Below, piece by piece: positions 44,776-57,131 of a stretch of 64,000 bases of DNA. The notes under the pieces are model-generated. The model made no database searches. It saw only the letters and a list, made by a program, of their open reading frames with translations, and was not told the DNA's origin. How positions within the stretch are numbered: position 1 is the first letter of the stretch; each line of letters starts with the position of its first letter. The stretch lies in contig OZ007512.1 in assembly GCA_963931865.1 (NCBI GenBank), positions 4,176,883 through 4,240,882 on the forward strand, written 5' to 3'. The position numbers and the translations under genes were made by a program. Origin of the DNA: Axinella damicornis. Lineage: Eukaryota > Porifera > Demospongiae > Axinellida > Axinellidae.

Positions 44776-45018
44776 CTATAGTGTATGGGTGGGGCTCATT
44801 GCCTTATACATACATTGTACTAATGCTATAGTGTATGGGTGGGGCTGATTGCGTCATACATTAATATTGTACTAATGCTATAGTGTATGGGTGGGGCTCA
44901 TTGCCTTATACATTGTACTAATGCTATAGTGTATGGGTGGGGCTCATTGCCTTATACATTGTACTAATGCTATAGTGTATGGGTGGGGCTCATTGCCTTA
45001 TACATTGTACTAATGCTG
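44776..45018. repeat. 46-bp tandem repeat, five copies
   Basis: The unit atgctatagtgtatgggtgg continues ggctcattgccttatacattgtacta. The first two copies carry small insertions and the last three are nearly identical. Confidence 0.9.
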
Positions 45019-45157
45019 ACTTATATAACCGTAACTTTTGGCAACCCGCCCCTCCCACTTTGATGATGCTGTGTATAATATAGACCATGAGGTTAAGTCT
45101 GTGAAAAACAAGTAGATATTAATGAAGGTTACACATCCTGCTTAGCCTGTGAAAGCC

Positions 45158-45221
45158 TAGCCTCGTACCCAGGCTCTCCTCCCGCGCGCGGTAAGAGGAA
45201 ATGAGCCTGAGTACGAGGTTA
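45158..45221. mobile_element. Foldback MITE, TAGCCTCG family
   Basis: Ends tagcctcgtacccaggctc and gagcctgagtacgaggtta are inverted. The flanks gtgaaagcc and gtggaagcc match at eight of nine bases. Confidence 0.75.
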
Positions 45222-46140
45222 GTGGAAGCCTACCACATCCTGCAAGTTTAGCCTGTGGAGGCCTACCATGTGTGGTACCCCAGATCCTACTACATACCGG
45301 ATTTAGTGATGGCCTAGCATGTCATACTCCACCCTTTAAAAAGCAAATGTTCGAGAAGGAATGTTAGAGGCCTGCATTTGAAAACAAATTCCTAGGGCAT
45401 ATGTACTGCCAGAACCCCTAGGAGCAGTGTTACTATGGTTACTTATAATTCTTGCCCCCAACAAAAATAATCCTGTATTAACAGGTGGGGGCTGCATGGC
45501 TGGTGAATGGGAGGGAATTCAGTGGGTGAGGCGTGGGTTGGGTGGAAGTCTGATGACATGGAGGCAGACATGAAAACCTTCCCTCCAAGTCGTCATACCC
45601 ACGACATTGCAGTAAGGTTTGCATGGCTCTTATGCCCTGATTGGGTAGGAGAAATATGGGAGTTAGTGCAAGTCTGCCATGCATCTCCTCCCTCCTCCTA
45701 TCCTTCACCCCCCCCCCCCACTTCTCCGTCTCCTCTCCTCCCCTCCCCCATCTTCTCCCCTCTCTTCCACCTGCTACCCTCTCCTCAAACTACCAGAACC
45801 CCATGTTCCCTCGCGGAATAACTGTTCCCTGTGTCTCAGGAGGAAGAGGATGGGAGATAAAGTTTGACTTGAGTCGCTTTTACTGGCAGTTCATGATGAG
45901 TACTGCTGCCAAGGATAACCACTCTGAACCTAGCTCTCTCAAGTGAGTGTGTGAGTGTTTGGGTGCATGGGTGGGTGCGTGGGTGGTTGAGTGGATGTGT
46001 GGGTGGGTTGCTAATCCCAGCTTCGTATCTCACTCCTAGCTCTCCTAGTTCAAGACACCTAGCATATTAGGCACCAATCGAATGCTTAGTTGGTGTGAAC
46101 CACATTGACCGCTCTGATCTGCCTCTCTCCCAGGCTGGCG
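45222..46140. repeat. Diverged copy of the K1/K3 3'-flank block
   Basis: It shares the CT-rich run, the ctaccagaaccccat phrase and the ending ccactctgaacct...ctctcaagtgagtg with 26620-26880, 27340-27620 and 50800-51040. No intact gene is visible. Confidence 0.5.
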
Positions 46141-46250
46141 GTTCTGCTGAGGGGTAGTCATCAACTCCTGATGAAAAGTGGTTCATCAGTGGTTCATCAT
46201 CACCACTTTTCATCAACTCCTGATGAAAAGTGGTTCAAGTGGATGGTCAC

Positions 46251-46332
46251 TAGCCTCGTTCCCAGGCTCCTCCCCCTGCACACGCCGTATTTTTCTTCAC
46301 TGCACGCACGGGGGAGCATGGGAACGAGGCTA
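46251..46332. mobile_element. Foldback MITE, TAGCCTCG family
   Basis: Starts tagcctcgttcccaggctc and ends with its complement. gatggtcac is found at 46242-46250 and 46333-46341, an exact 9-bp duplication. Just left of it, two cctgatgaaaagtggttca units (46160-46240) form another hairpin. Confidence 0.85.
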
Positions 46333-46404
46333 GATGGTCACAACATCATTAATTTACGTGCATGTGCGTAGTTGTATCCGATTAATGAGGCAATACATAA
46401 TAAT

Positions 46405-46628
46405 GAAGGGCTCGGAACCAGAGTGGTCTAACCCACAAACATTGAACTAGCCCCCCTAAACTTGAGAATACTGTTAAAAATGTGTTTCAGGAGCTGCTGA
46501 AATTTCGAGAATTCGAAAATTTCAGTAATATGCTCATACCCATTGCATATTTTTTACTCCATTTTTGTGCAATTCATGCAATTTCCAGTACTTGATTTTG
46601 GTTAGACCACTCTGGTTCTCAGCCCTTC
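46405..46628. mobile_element. 224-bp MITE with 28-bp inverted ends
   Basis: The outer 28 bp are inverted with two mismatches and share ggaaccagagtggtctaac-type sequence. The interior is AT-rich and non-coding. No clear target duplication is seen. Confidence 0.7.
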
Positions 46629-47339
46629 AAATTTATACCCACTTTCAGAAACTGAAAGGGCTTTTGGCGCAGCTATATTATCTGCATAATGATCGATCTA
46701 TACGGACTGGGTTTAAGTGGAGGTGTATGGTAGTCTTTTCATCATAGTAATACAGGCATGCAGTTAAAATTCATTTGCAGGCACCCCAAAGTTGCAAGTC
46801 ATACATCATTCACAAACTATAAATGTTACCTTTCTCTTACCTAACTCCATATAATATTATAGCTGTACAGGATGACCCATTTGGACGTTGCATGTTTTTG
46901 ACAATATAATCTTCAGCTGAAACTGAGGTCGTACAATGGCATCAGACAATTTACCTGACAAGACCCCCCTGCACCCTGAAATTATTAGTTGCATGCTAAC
47001 TCTTATCTGAATGTACTTCAGGCGATAACGGCCGCAGTGATAATTAGGTCCTGCGTTTACTCCCCATGGGTTGAGCCCACACACATGGAGAGTCCCCAGC
47101 TCGGGCCTCGATCCGGCAATACTGTTATATACTAGGGGCCGGCCAGGTTTTATGACTTTGCAACGTAAAGCACGATGTGTGCATGGCTATGTTATGATTG
47201 TGTGAGTAGCCGAATAGAAAATCTAGTGTGAACAGCTGTCTATCAGTGGGGGCAGGGATACGCATGTGTCAATAACTATAAGTCATGTGAATGGAAACAA
47301 TATGCAATGCATGTATATAGACGAACAGCAAAATCAGCT
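46629..47339. other. No gene recognised
   Basis: AT-rich sequence without coding, RNA or repeat signatures that I can support. Confidence 0.5.
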
Positions 47340-47660
47340 GAAGGGAGAATAAGCCTATACTTGTTGCAGCCCCGAATGAACACACCCAAAAGAAAGGGGG
47401 AAAAAATAAGCCTATATATAGTCTACTTGTAGCAGCCCTGAATGAACACACCCAAAAGAAAAAAAAGAAAGGGGGGAAAAAGAAAAGGAAAAATAAAAGA
47501 ATAAGCCTATATAGTCTAGCAGCCCCGATTGGACACACAAGAACAAAAAAAGAAAGGGGGGAAAAAAGGAAAAGAAAAAAAAAGAAGAAGCTATACTTAT
47601 ACTATAATAATATATAGCAGCCCTGAATGAACACTCAACCAAAAGAAAAAAAGAAGGGAA
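47340..47660. repeat. About 80- to 100-bp tandem repeat, four copies, purine-rich
   Basis: Each unit holds aataagcctata, gcagcccnnaatgaacac and an A/G-rich run such as aagaaaggggggaaaaa. The long A/G strand bias explains the hydrophobic frames on the complementary strand. Confidence 0.8.
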
Positions 47661-47669
47661 GAAAAAAAT

Positions 47670-48124
47670 CAGGGTTGTACCTATACCACAATTTGCCTAT
47701 ACTGCAGATACACAAAAACATTAGCTATCAGATCGGCCGTACCGATACCGATACCGATATTCACAGCTGGTTGTATCAACTTATAGGACATCATAAATTC
47801 ATAGTAGTAATTATTGCATTCCGTACATGGGCAAGTCTGTGCACGTGCATGACTGTTTGCCGCGTGCGTGCATATTAAACTAGACTCAGGTGTTTACGTA
47901 GCTTTTGTTGAAACAGGCTGAGTTTAGCTTTTGTTGAAACAGGCATTTAGTTTTTTGTGGTACTCAGTATGGCAAACCGCTCTAGTGCTGTATGGAGATA
48001 CTTCAACATCAGTGCCACAGATGAAGGCAAGTATAGGCTATGAGTTTACCTATACCTATACTTTGCCTATACCACGAGTATAGGCACCTATACCGATACC
48101 TATACCGGTATAGGTACAACCCTG
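47670..48124 (+). mobile_element. hAT-type element with BED zinc-finger start
   Basis: Perfect 18-bp inverted ends (cagggttgtacctatacc) lie inside an exact 8-bp duplication aaaaaaat (47662-47669 and 48125-48132), the hallmark of hAT. The interior contains many ctataccgata-type sub-repeats near both ends and an ATG at 47969 reading MANRSSAVWRYFNISATDEG, the first part of a BED-type finger as found at the N-terminus of hAT transposases. The frame closes soon after. This is probably an internally deleted derivative of an autonomous hAT. Confidence 0.85.
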
Positions 48125-48127
48125 AAA

Positions 48128-49275
48128 AAAATACAACCTAGCAACACACCTACCCCTCCGTGACAGGTCAGACACCGAAGTGTAAGCCTCAGGAGCGCTG
48201 GATAGGCGTCGGTGACTGGAATCACAGGAGGCTAACCTGCTTTCAACCCTAACACCTTTCTTTAGCTTCGGTGGTCAGATGGGAACCGGCGTACTCCGGC
48301 TGCTAGGCGGGGAAGTCAGGAACCGGTGTGTACGGAGTGGCCCAGACTCGTACTCGGTTATTGGGGAGACGAACACTCAACCCCCAGGCTGCAAAGCAAG
48401 TGCTTAGCGAGTGTGCCATCCCGACTTCCCGCCAAAACTTGCCACAAATTCGGTATTTAAACCCGCTTCCGGTTGCGCGCGCCTCCGCGGTTCAAAGGTC
48501 ACGGCTGCAGTCAAGTAAACGAGTTGCGAGACTGGTACTGTGGTAGCGGACTTGCTGTAGTGAAGAGGCGACAGGCTATTCTGTGAAATTGGCATGCTCC
48601 TTCTGAAGTAGAACTGTTGCAAATAGACTAGACAGAGTCGAGTGTAGTGACTTAGATTATTTTGAAGTCATGCATAGTATTATAGTAAGCTTTTGGAGGT
48701 ATTCTACCCACTACTTGAGGTTTTGACATTAATGTGGTGGATGCCCAGTAGTCAGTGTGGTCATAACATAGCTAGAAGGTGTGGGGTCATTTACTTCCCT
48801 CCCACCATCACCACCACCACCCCTAGCCTCGTTCCCAGGCTCTGAGGAGAGAGCCTGGGACCGAGGCTACACCACCCCTGAAGTCCTATCCCTCACCAGC
48901 ATTGGGGACTTTGTAGCTACGTACACTGTTGCATGGATCATGGATTGACGAGCTGACACTTCACACTGGCACCATCAAAGGTTGACCTCAGTGGTGTATC
49001 TACGGCAGGGCCTAGCAGGGCACAGGCCCCGCCTGACGGTCAAAATGCCCGCCCTGCCAGTAGCAGCTAGGCAGCAGTAAAATGACCAAGTCAGTCCTGA
49101 GACCCCAGCAGCTGTCGACGTAGTAAGCAGCCATGTGCAGTCATGGCTGAGTCGCACTTCCCCAAACAGCACTTGAGGGCGTTGAGACAGTGAGACACAC
49201 TGACTATAGGTTTGGTGGTAAGTTGCATCCCAAGATTGCATGCAAAAACGATCTCAGGTGGTGTCAAATTCTGGG
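48128..49275. repeat. Dispersed repeat, copy B (unoccupied site)
   Basis: It matches 495-2328 and 37460-37664. At 48979-48988 it has aggttgacct once, where copy A holds the 778-bp Mutator-like element. It includes the foldback MITE 48824-48869, so that MITE is older than the duplication. Confidence 0.85.
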
Positions 49276-49319
49276 GGGCAGGCCCACACAAAGGCAAGCA
49301 ACATCCCCCATTCCAATCC

Positions 49320-49850
49320 AGTATAGTATGGAACCTTGACTAGTACATATGTTTATAACACATGAAACTCACATCTGCAGAGATTGTAGAAAAAAAAGCA
49401 TTATGTAGGCCATTCCGAATACATTCCAGGCAAATCCAACCTCCTCCTAAACCATTTCAACCTTGTCTCCAGGTCATTCTGAATACATCCCAGGCAAATC
49501 CAACCTACCATTTCAGCCTTGTCTCCAGGTCATTCTGAATACATCCCAGGCAAATCCAACCTCCTCCTAAACCATCCGCACGCACACCACCCACACATGC
49601 ACACACACACTCACACGTGCATTCAGAGGGGCCACAGAGCACTTCCTATAACAGCACTGCTCCTCCAGAAACAAGCAAAAGTGCTGCAGGCCAGTGCAGG
49701 GAAGCGTTTCCCAAAATGTCCGAAAGTATCTGGCCAACGCTCAGACTGGCAGTGACATTCCTGGGGAGGACGACCTGCTGGGCAGGATAGAGCAGAGGGA
49801 CTTGGACTTCTCCTCACAGAGAGTTTGCAGTGGAACGAGTGTGTGTGTAT
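49320..49850. repeat. Dispersed block shared with 35823-36310
   Basis: Colinear with the 36-kb copy, with three rather than two caggcaaatccaacc units and small indels. No gene can be assigned. Confidence 0.6.
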
Positions 49851-50414
49851 CAGTTGTGCTTTTTTGAGATGAAATTGAACAAACTATGAGTTCAGCTCAT
49901 GAATGGAATTGCAACTGTGCAAGGGATTGAGATGTGGCTCCTGATAATGTATCCGCTTGCTTATCTCTGTGTATTATAGCCTTGTTCCGTGACAACGTTC
50001 CGGAAAGTTGACGAATTCTAGAAGTACGAAACCCATAATAATTGGTACCATCTTATAATACCTTCAACCGGTAATAATTGTTATCCGATACGCATGCAAA
50101 TCCCCACACTCCAGCAAACCCCACCCCCATGTACACATGCACCCAGCCCTACCCCCATCCCAGCCCCACCCCCCATGATCCCACCTGGGGATGATGGAAT
50201 GGAGTCTGGGAACGAGGTTGTATGCTAGCTGCTGCTATAATTATAGTGACACAGAACACGTCGAGGCCGGAGCGAATTCGAAGTTGGTGAAGGAGAAAGT
50301 ATAGCGGAGGTAATGGTCTGGTAGGCAAGGGTGTATATAGAGAGTGTGAGTGTTGGCAGGTCTGATTCTGCGAATATGGTAGAAGAGAGTGCATGGAGAG
50401 GGAGGGGATAGTGA

Positions 50415-51767
50415 AGATAGCTATTCCTATCTCTGTGAAAACTGGTTGTTGTAAGCTGGGTATTGACTTATTTTCTCTTTTGTTTAACTGCTTATATTAT
50501 ATACATGCACTATAAGAGTTTTTAACAGGAACCATTTGCCTCATTCCCAGGCCCCACCATCGCTGTACGGCTACTGCAAGCGACGAAAAGCTGGGTGTGG
50601 ATCATCGCAATACAGTTAAACTACCTGGGAACATTGTACAAGGGATCATCATCTACACAGTACAATGGATAGTAGCCTCGTTCCCAGGCCCCACCATCGC
50701 TGGTTAATGGCATTTCCCCTTGTTAGGCCATCACTAAATCCTGTATGTACATACATGCACTCGTAATCCTCTACCCCCTCTCATACCTCCCCTCCCCCTC
50801 TCCTCTCCTCCCCTCCCCCTCTCCTCTCTTCCCCTCCCCCATCCTCTACCCTCTCCTCCACATATACTACCCATGCACTCCTCAGGCTACCAGAATCTCA
50901 TGGAACTCCTGTGGTGTGACTGACAGTTTCTTGGGTTTGCCCTAGGGAAGGAAGATGGAGTTAAAAGTCAACCTGAGTCACTTGTGCTGACAGTTCAGAT
51001 GATAGCTAGACGCTCTGAACCTGGGGCTGTTTGCTTTCAGGTGAGTGTGTGTGTGAGGGGACTCATTCAGCAGACTCTACTTGTGTGCGTGTGTCGGGGG
51101 GGGGGGGGGGGGGGGGGGGGCAGTGTTGCTTCAGGCATGAGGAGCAGCTAATGTTGCTTCTCACAATTGTTTACTTATATTTTCCGCCCAAAAAAAGTGG
51201 AGCACCATTGTGATCAGCATGAAAAGAGCTTGCATCGATCATTTGGGGTCAAAATTCAACCTATAACAGAATTGGAATGTTCCATTCATGCTGATTATAA
51301 TGGTGCAAATCCCAGCTTCAAATCTCCTTCCCAGACCAAGATAGCATAGTACATAGCCCAAACATTTGGCCTGGGTGGAGGTGTGATGAGGTGGGGCTCA
51401 AGCAGTACAATCCACTCCTCTCCCCCTCTCCTCCCCTCCCCTCCCCCCATCCCCCCACCCTTTCCTCCACCTGTTGCCCCTCCTCAGACTACCAGAACCC
51501 CATCGTGGAACTCCTGTGATGTTACAGTTCCTATAGGACTATCCTGTGGGAAAGAAGACGGAGTTAAATCCGAGTCACTCGTCGCTCATCCTCCATGCTC
51601 AGGACAACTGCTCTAGGAGCTGTTTGCCTTCAAGTAAGTTGGTGGGTGGGGGGGACTCAGATACCAGAGTCTACTGGTCTTGTTGTGTCATACTCTCTCC
51701 CATGTTTTACTATGTGGCCCGTTCAGCTGCTTTAAATAAATGCATGATTGTAGTAATATTTGCAAGC
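50415..51767. repeat. Duplicated block downstream of K3 (pairs with 25893-27748)
   Basis: Colinear with the K1-side block but shorter: it lacks the poly-C tract and one tandem unit. It includes poly-G at 51096-51120. Continues into 51768-52177, which matches the K1 3' flank 28391-28798. Confidence 0.75.
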
Positions 51768-52177
51768 AGCTTCACCTCCTGCTCCCTAATTGCGTTTGCA
51801 TGTGTAGCTCTCAGTGTACGTGTCTGACAAGCTCTCACCATTTGCGTTAGCACGGCACACGACATTTCTCTCTCACTGCGTCTGTCTGGTGAGCTCTCAC
51901 ACCTCACTGCGTCAGTCTGGTGAGCTCTCACTCGTCACTGCGTCTGTGGCATAGTGCATTACTCTGATGCACCAACAGGGTTTAAGATACCATGTGAAGA
52001 GCATTAGCATCACATTGTCACCAGATCAAGCTGAAGCGCTTTTGTACTTAGGTACGGAGGCCATGCATTTCACTATAGTCTAGTTCCATCTGACTTCCGT
52101 TGCTCGCGGACAGAAAAATACGTTTCAAAATCTTGATGTAGATATTACATGCAAATAGTACAAACATCCCAGTGCAT

Positions 52178-54324
52178 CTATTCTTGAAGGGTTGCAATTT
52201 CCACCATATCAGTCCTAATCCACGAGCGTGTGTAGCCTCCCACCACCATCAGTTTGTTGCCAGGGAGGACTGCTACTAGAGTGTCATATTGTGCGGTGGG
52301 CATGTGGCTGATGACCTCCCAGGAGTTGGTCGCTGGGTTGTACTGGTGAATGGCATTAGTGTAGCTATTGCCATCATGCCCACCAACTGCTAGCAGCTGT
52401 CCACAGAGGGTGGAACAGCTGGATGAGCAAACTGGGAGATCGGCGACTCCAACCTTGCTCCTAGTGACTGAGGTGGACAAGACTGTAGGAGGTCAGCCAT
52501 GAAACAAGCAAGCACTGAACATGGTTCAGTGTTACTGTCTTGTCCCAGCAAGTAGATGCAGTCTTGGCAGATTGTTGCTGATGCATATCTGAGTGCAAAA
52601 GGCAGACTGCTGGCAGTGGACCACTGTAGAGTCTCCGTGTCCATCACTTCTACTGTGTGCAGTAGTTTATGGTCCCTTCCAAGTCCTCCTGCCACGACCA
52701 GGGACTTTCCACTGCACACAGCTGCAGTGCCATTACGTTTGGTTGGCATGGGTGGGAAGCGCTCCACCCACTTCCCTGCACTAGTCAAACTGAAGAGTTG
52801 GTTTGTAACATTTCTACCCAGCCACCCCCCGATAGCAGTCAGGAGACCACTGACTACTACCAGGCTGCAAAGCCTGTGAGGGCTCTGAGGGAGTGAGGAC
52901 CACATCTGTTTTTCAGAGTCATAGGAGTACACATTGTTGGAATGAAGTGGATTAAAGTAAGCCATGTTGCCTTCCACCACAGATGATGTTGGTGTTGCCA
53001 TCTCACAAGGAGCCCTCCCACATGTACTCCAGCGTAAGCGGAGTGGTAACTTTCTTGCACTCTGACCTCTGACTTGGAGTTTGGCTGTTGGCTGATCATA
53101 GGTCTGCTGCTGCAGCTCCCTGATTTGCTGGTCCTTTGCGGCGAGACGTTGCTCAAGGTCATGAATTGGTTTATCGCTATCCAGATGTTTGTGTTGGAAG
53201 TCTGCGATTACTTGCTCGTTTGCTTCCAGCTGTTGGTTTAGCTGTCGGAGTTGCCTTTCCTTGGTGGCAATTGTACAGTCTTTCTCACGAAGTTGCCTTT
53301 CCTTGGTGGCGATTGTACGATCTCTCTCTTGTAGTTGTCTTTGTCTTTCTTGGGATTCTGCTTGTAATTCTCTGATTCGCAAACGTTCTCCATCAGTTGT
53401 GGCCCTTTGTCCTTGCTGCACACTTTCACCATACTGTGGGGTGTCTTTCAGAGCAGCTAGACGATTGCCGAGTTCCTGAGCTGAGGGCCTTCCTCTGTCT
53501 CTGTCCTTCAGACAGTCGAGGGCAACTGGCAGCAGGGGGTGGGCTGGGTCAACCAGGTCAATGTGGGATCGGCGACGTTCAACCTCAGGAACAGGCACTT
53601 TGACTTGTCCAGTGGGGAATCGCGGGTCATCAATTTCCATAATTTTACAGTGTGGACTGGGATTGGGAAACTGCCTAGTGAGAATCTGAATGTCCAGTAC
53701 ACCAAACGAGAAGCAGTCAAGCTTGTTAGTGTAAACTGGTGCATCATACAGTGCTTCTGGTGGCATGTATGCCAGTGTGCCCGGGCACATGGTCATTGGT
53801 GTTATGTGTGGGTTTGCATCCGCTAGCTTTGACATTCCGAAATCCGTGACCTTGGCTCTGTTTCCAGGACCAATCAGCAACACATTGTTGCTGGAGAGGT
53901 CACGGTGTACGATGCCATTTGAGTGGAGGTAGGCGAGGGCTAGGGCTATACAGTAAGAAATATCTACTTGGGTATGGAAGGGGAGTTGTTCGTCGGATTG
54001 CTCCAGGAATCGGGTCAGACTACTATCCATGAGTTCCATGAGTAGCACAGGCAGCCCAGACTCAGGATCCCTACTCACCCCCAAGTACTGCACAATGTGG
54101 GGGTGTCTGACATCACTCAGGAATTGGCACTCTTGCTCGAATCGCTCCATGATCTTTCGTGTACCTGGGTCATTCGTCTGAAATATTGTTGGGTGAAGAA
54201 TCTTAGCGGCGCATGGTAGCTCATCACACAGAGCTCTGTAGACGGCTCCATATGATCCGACACCGAGGGAGGAAGTTTTGATGATTCGAACAATCTGATA
54301 GCCAAACTGACCCTGTTGTGCCAT
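52178..54324 (-). pseudogene. K3: TKL kinase / coiled-coil / Kelch gene with a 31-bp deletion in the Kelch region
   Basis: The start is ATG 54324 (MAQQGQFGYQIV). The frame runs 644 codons to 52390 with a complete kinase domain (GVGSYGAVY, HRDLSSNNVLL, TDFGMSKL), two coiled-coil units and three to four Kelch repeats. Near 52448 it lacks 31 bases that K4 has. The deletion has a ctc microhomology at its edges and shifts the frame, so the protein ends in an unrelated tail. The lost frame is still recognisable to 52178 (QLLAVGG, LMVVGG). A truncated kinase-Kelch product remains possible. The 3' flank is shared with K1. A MITE sits just upstream (54536-54939). Confidence 0.85.
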
Positions 54325-54459
54325 TGTTGCTGTGGACACCTGAGCACATAGAGAGTTATAATGACAACCCTTTCTTATACCTTAGTATAAAACGAATTGA
54401 AGGCATGTTAGCTATCGCTGACAAGCTAACTGATGTCCTTTGCACAGCTGGACGCACTC

Positions 54460-54533
54460 ACTAACTGACCCCACTCAATGTCCCATATTCTAGTATCCGT
54501 ACTGGCAGAAGTGACTGCAAACTGCTATTTCAG
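54460..54533 (-). promoter_or_regulatory. Conserved block upstream of K3
   Basis: Same block as at K1, K2 and K4. Here it is directly followed by a TA-flanked MITE, which separates it from the more distal shared sequence. Confidence 0.4.
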
Positions 54534-54535
54534 TA

Positions 54536-54939
54536 CCGTAGTGTACGTATCAAGCACCCACCTCATATCAAGCGCCCACCCCCCTCTTCACGCGAAAGTT
54601 ACTGCACAGGGTCAGTGTAGTAAGGGCCCACCCATCACAAAAGTTTTGAGCAGTATTTCTTAACCTCTGGGCGAGGTTGTGCATTCAAAAAGACAGTGAA
54701 TTATGAACTACGGCGTGCTTAAAGACGCACGATCAATTTCTATGCGTGAAAAATGGACTTATATATTCAAAGCTGGTCATTGATATTCACAGCTTACCGC
54801 AGCACTTGTTGTTTATACAGTGCTGAATGTGTGGGCAGATACTACATGCCTAAGTAGTCTGAGTACGCATCTAGCGCCCACCCCCCTGTTCAGTGGCATC
54901 CCCAAACCCTGGGCGCTTAATACGTACTGTACTCTACGG
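54536..54939. mobile_element. TA-flanked MITE upstream of K3
   Basis: ccgtagtgtacgtatcaagc and the reverse complement of its right end (ccgtagagtac...gtattaagc) are inverted. ta flanks both sides (54534-54535, 54940-54941). In K1 the uninterrupted ctatttcagtatgcacact is at 31303-31320. A TA target suggests the Tc1/mariner group. Internal cgcccacccccct repeats are also present. Confidence 0.8.
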
Positions 54940-54941
54940 TA

Positions 54942-57127
54942 TGCACACTCAGTTTTGTACCTCACCTGACACTGCAATGAGGTTTCTCTGTCGATTTCAG
55001 TTTTCAACGTAGACAATTCACTGGTAGAATTGCAAGCTGTATCTGAATGCTTGCTACAATTAGGAGATTCTAGTACGTACTACCAAATAAGGTTATTCGA
55101 GGCTGGGATAGACTAATCATGAGGTACCCACCTATTGCAGCAATGTCCAAACACCTGATTTGATAGCAGATATCCTGCCATGTTGAATTCCTGGCTCAAT
55201 TTCTTACTACAATATTCCTGTGCTAACAAATGAGTAGTTGGGGTTCATATCCAGATGATATAATTATTCACTACACAGTGTATGTCATTTGGATATGATA
55301 TGTTGGATGACAATGTCCAAACTCCTAATCTAGTATTCGTGCATGCTCAGCAGTGAAGATGCATAACAGGTGAAACCATTCAGTCGGACCACCTTCCTTC
55401 GCCACACACACGTACACACACACAGGCCCAGGTACTGTTGGTGGTCATGGAGGCAGTGGACCCCAGAATCTCTGGCGGAGAAGGTCCTACCGCACTACAG
55501 GTGAGCCACCCAAGATGATAACCGTGGGTACACACCTATCCTTAGACCTCTAGTGCAGGGAGTTTTAGTGCACTTTGAACCCTAATGAGCTACCATTAGA
55601 GACAGCTTTAGCAACAATGAGTATACTCGTCCGAGACTTTCATCTTGTACATGTGATGTCACTTAACGTCACTGGCTAGTTCTGCCTTGTGAACCCGTTG
55701 ACCTGTGGCGGAAGTCAGTTTAATGTCAAGGAAGGATTGGAGGCTGCCAGTGTGCAATGGTGCCATTTTAATAAGAGATTGATGGGCAGAAACATGTCGT
55801 TAATGAGTGGGTGTAGTTAGAGTTACAAATCTACAAGGGGTAGCTGGAAGGACACTTGTGTGAAGTTTGGAGGCCAAATACTGGTGGATTTAAGGAACCA
55901 ATAGGCTCAGATGATCTCTAGTGAATAGAATTCTGTGGTTCTCTGTCACATGCTACGTACTACAGCAGTTTCACAAGTCACTTGCATCAAAGAACTTCAC
56001 CTGTTAAACATATTCACTATTGGTTGCTGGGACAGTAGTCGTGAACCACTGCGGGAGTGTTGTAGACTCTTGGACCAGACTCAGTGTTCTTGCTGGGCCT
56101 GTTTGGGCTTCTGGTTGTGGTCTTGTCTAAATGCCTTTGCCAGCCCTTTGGCCTTTGAGCAACCACTTTGAATACTTCACTAGGCAATGCTTCACAGTGA
56201 TCATTGTATGAATCTTATTCTGCTCCTCCTTTCTGGCTGAGATCACTGCTCTTAAGTGGTGTGTGTTTTGCTGGCATGTGTTGATGCATTGTGTTCCACA
56301 GGTGGGTGTGGAGGTGGCTTTGTGGTGGATGTGGAGGGGGAGGAGGGGGAGGGAGGATCCTGATCCCTAGGCAGGTGCTGTGCAATAAGAGTAGATCTTA
56401 GTCAGTGAGAAAAAAACCTGGCATCTGTACATTGAGGTGACGTGAAACCAGTGAAGTACCATCATCGCCCATCCATGCTGCAGGGTTACTACAAATGTTT
56501 GGCGTCACAGTGAGCATGTTGACAATCTGTAGAACACACAAGTTCATGGAATGTAGCAGGCAGGTTATACCTCATGTTGCTATACAAAGATCAGATGACT
56601 TACAAGCCAAGTTTATGTGCTGAAATCTCCATGTATGCGTTACCCAGTAATGTTTGTGTGGACAGATGAAAGTGGATTGTTGTGATAGGAAACAGTGCAT
56701 GGAAGTTTGGATACAGCATGGGAGGCATCCTTCCAGTTGATCACAATATCGATCGGAAGAGTACGATACTCTTCCATACCTGTTGTGTCTTCTGAAGGTG
56801 TGTGTGATGTGTTCTTAGCTGAAGAATAGAGACAGTTTTGAGCAATTCAAATAAGAATGCTTGGTTCCAGTGTTGATGCCTTTTGCAACCTCTGTTCTTT
56901 TGTTGTGATGGATGATGCATCAATCCATCAAGTTCAAGGTATTGTTGATTTTAGTGAAGACCAAACACAATTAAGTTGAAGTGATTTTCCTACCACCAGA
57001 CTTGAACCCAGTGGAACTAGTGTTTAGTAAGGTCAAAGGTGTCCTGAAAGCATTGTTTCAACTATACAGTACTCCAAAGGCTTTACTTACAGTGGCTTTC
57101 TGTAATGGTGACCGGCATGGACTACAC
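54942..57127. other. K3 upstream flank, no intact gene
   Basis: It contains the shared pieces seen in the other duplicons: an exon-like block at 55424-55499, a gactcttggaccaga block near 56065-56085, and a ttccacaggtgggtgtggagg block near 56297-56350. 56440-57120 is not recognised. Confidence 0.5.
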
Positions 57128-57131
57128 TTAA

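Noticed and set aside
47269..47642. Membrane protein with Phe-rich segments on the minus strand
   Set aside because: The hydrophobic runs are the complement of A/G-rich tandem repeats.
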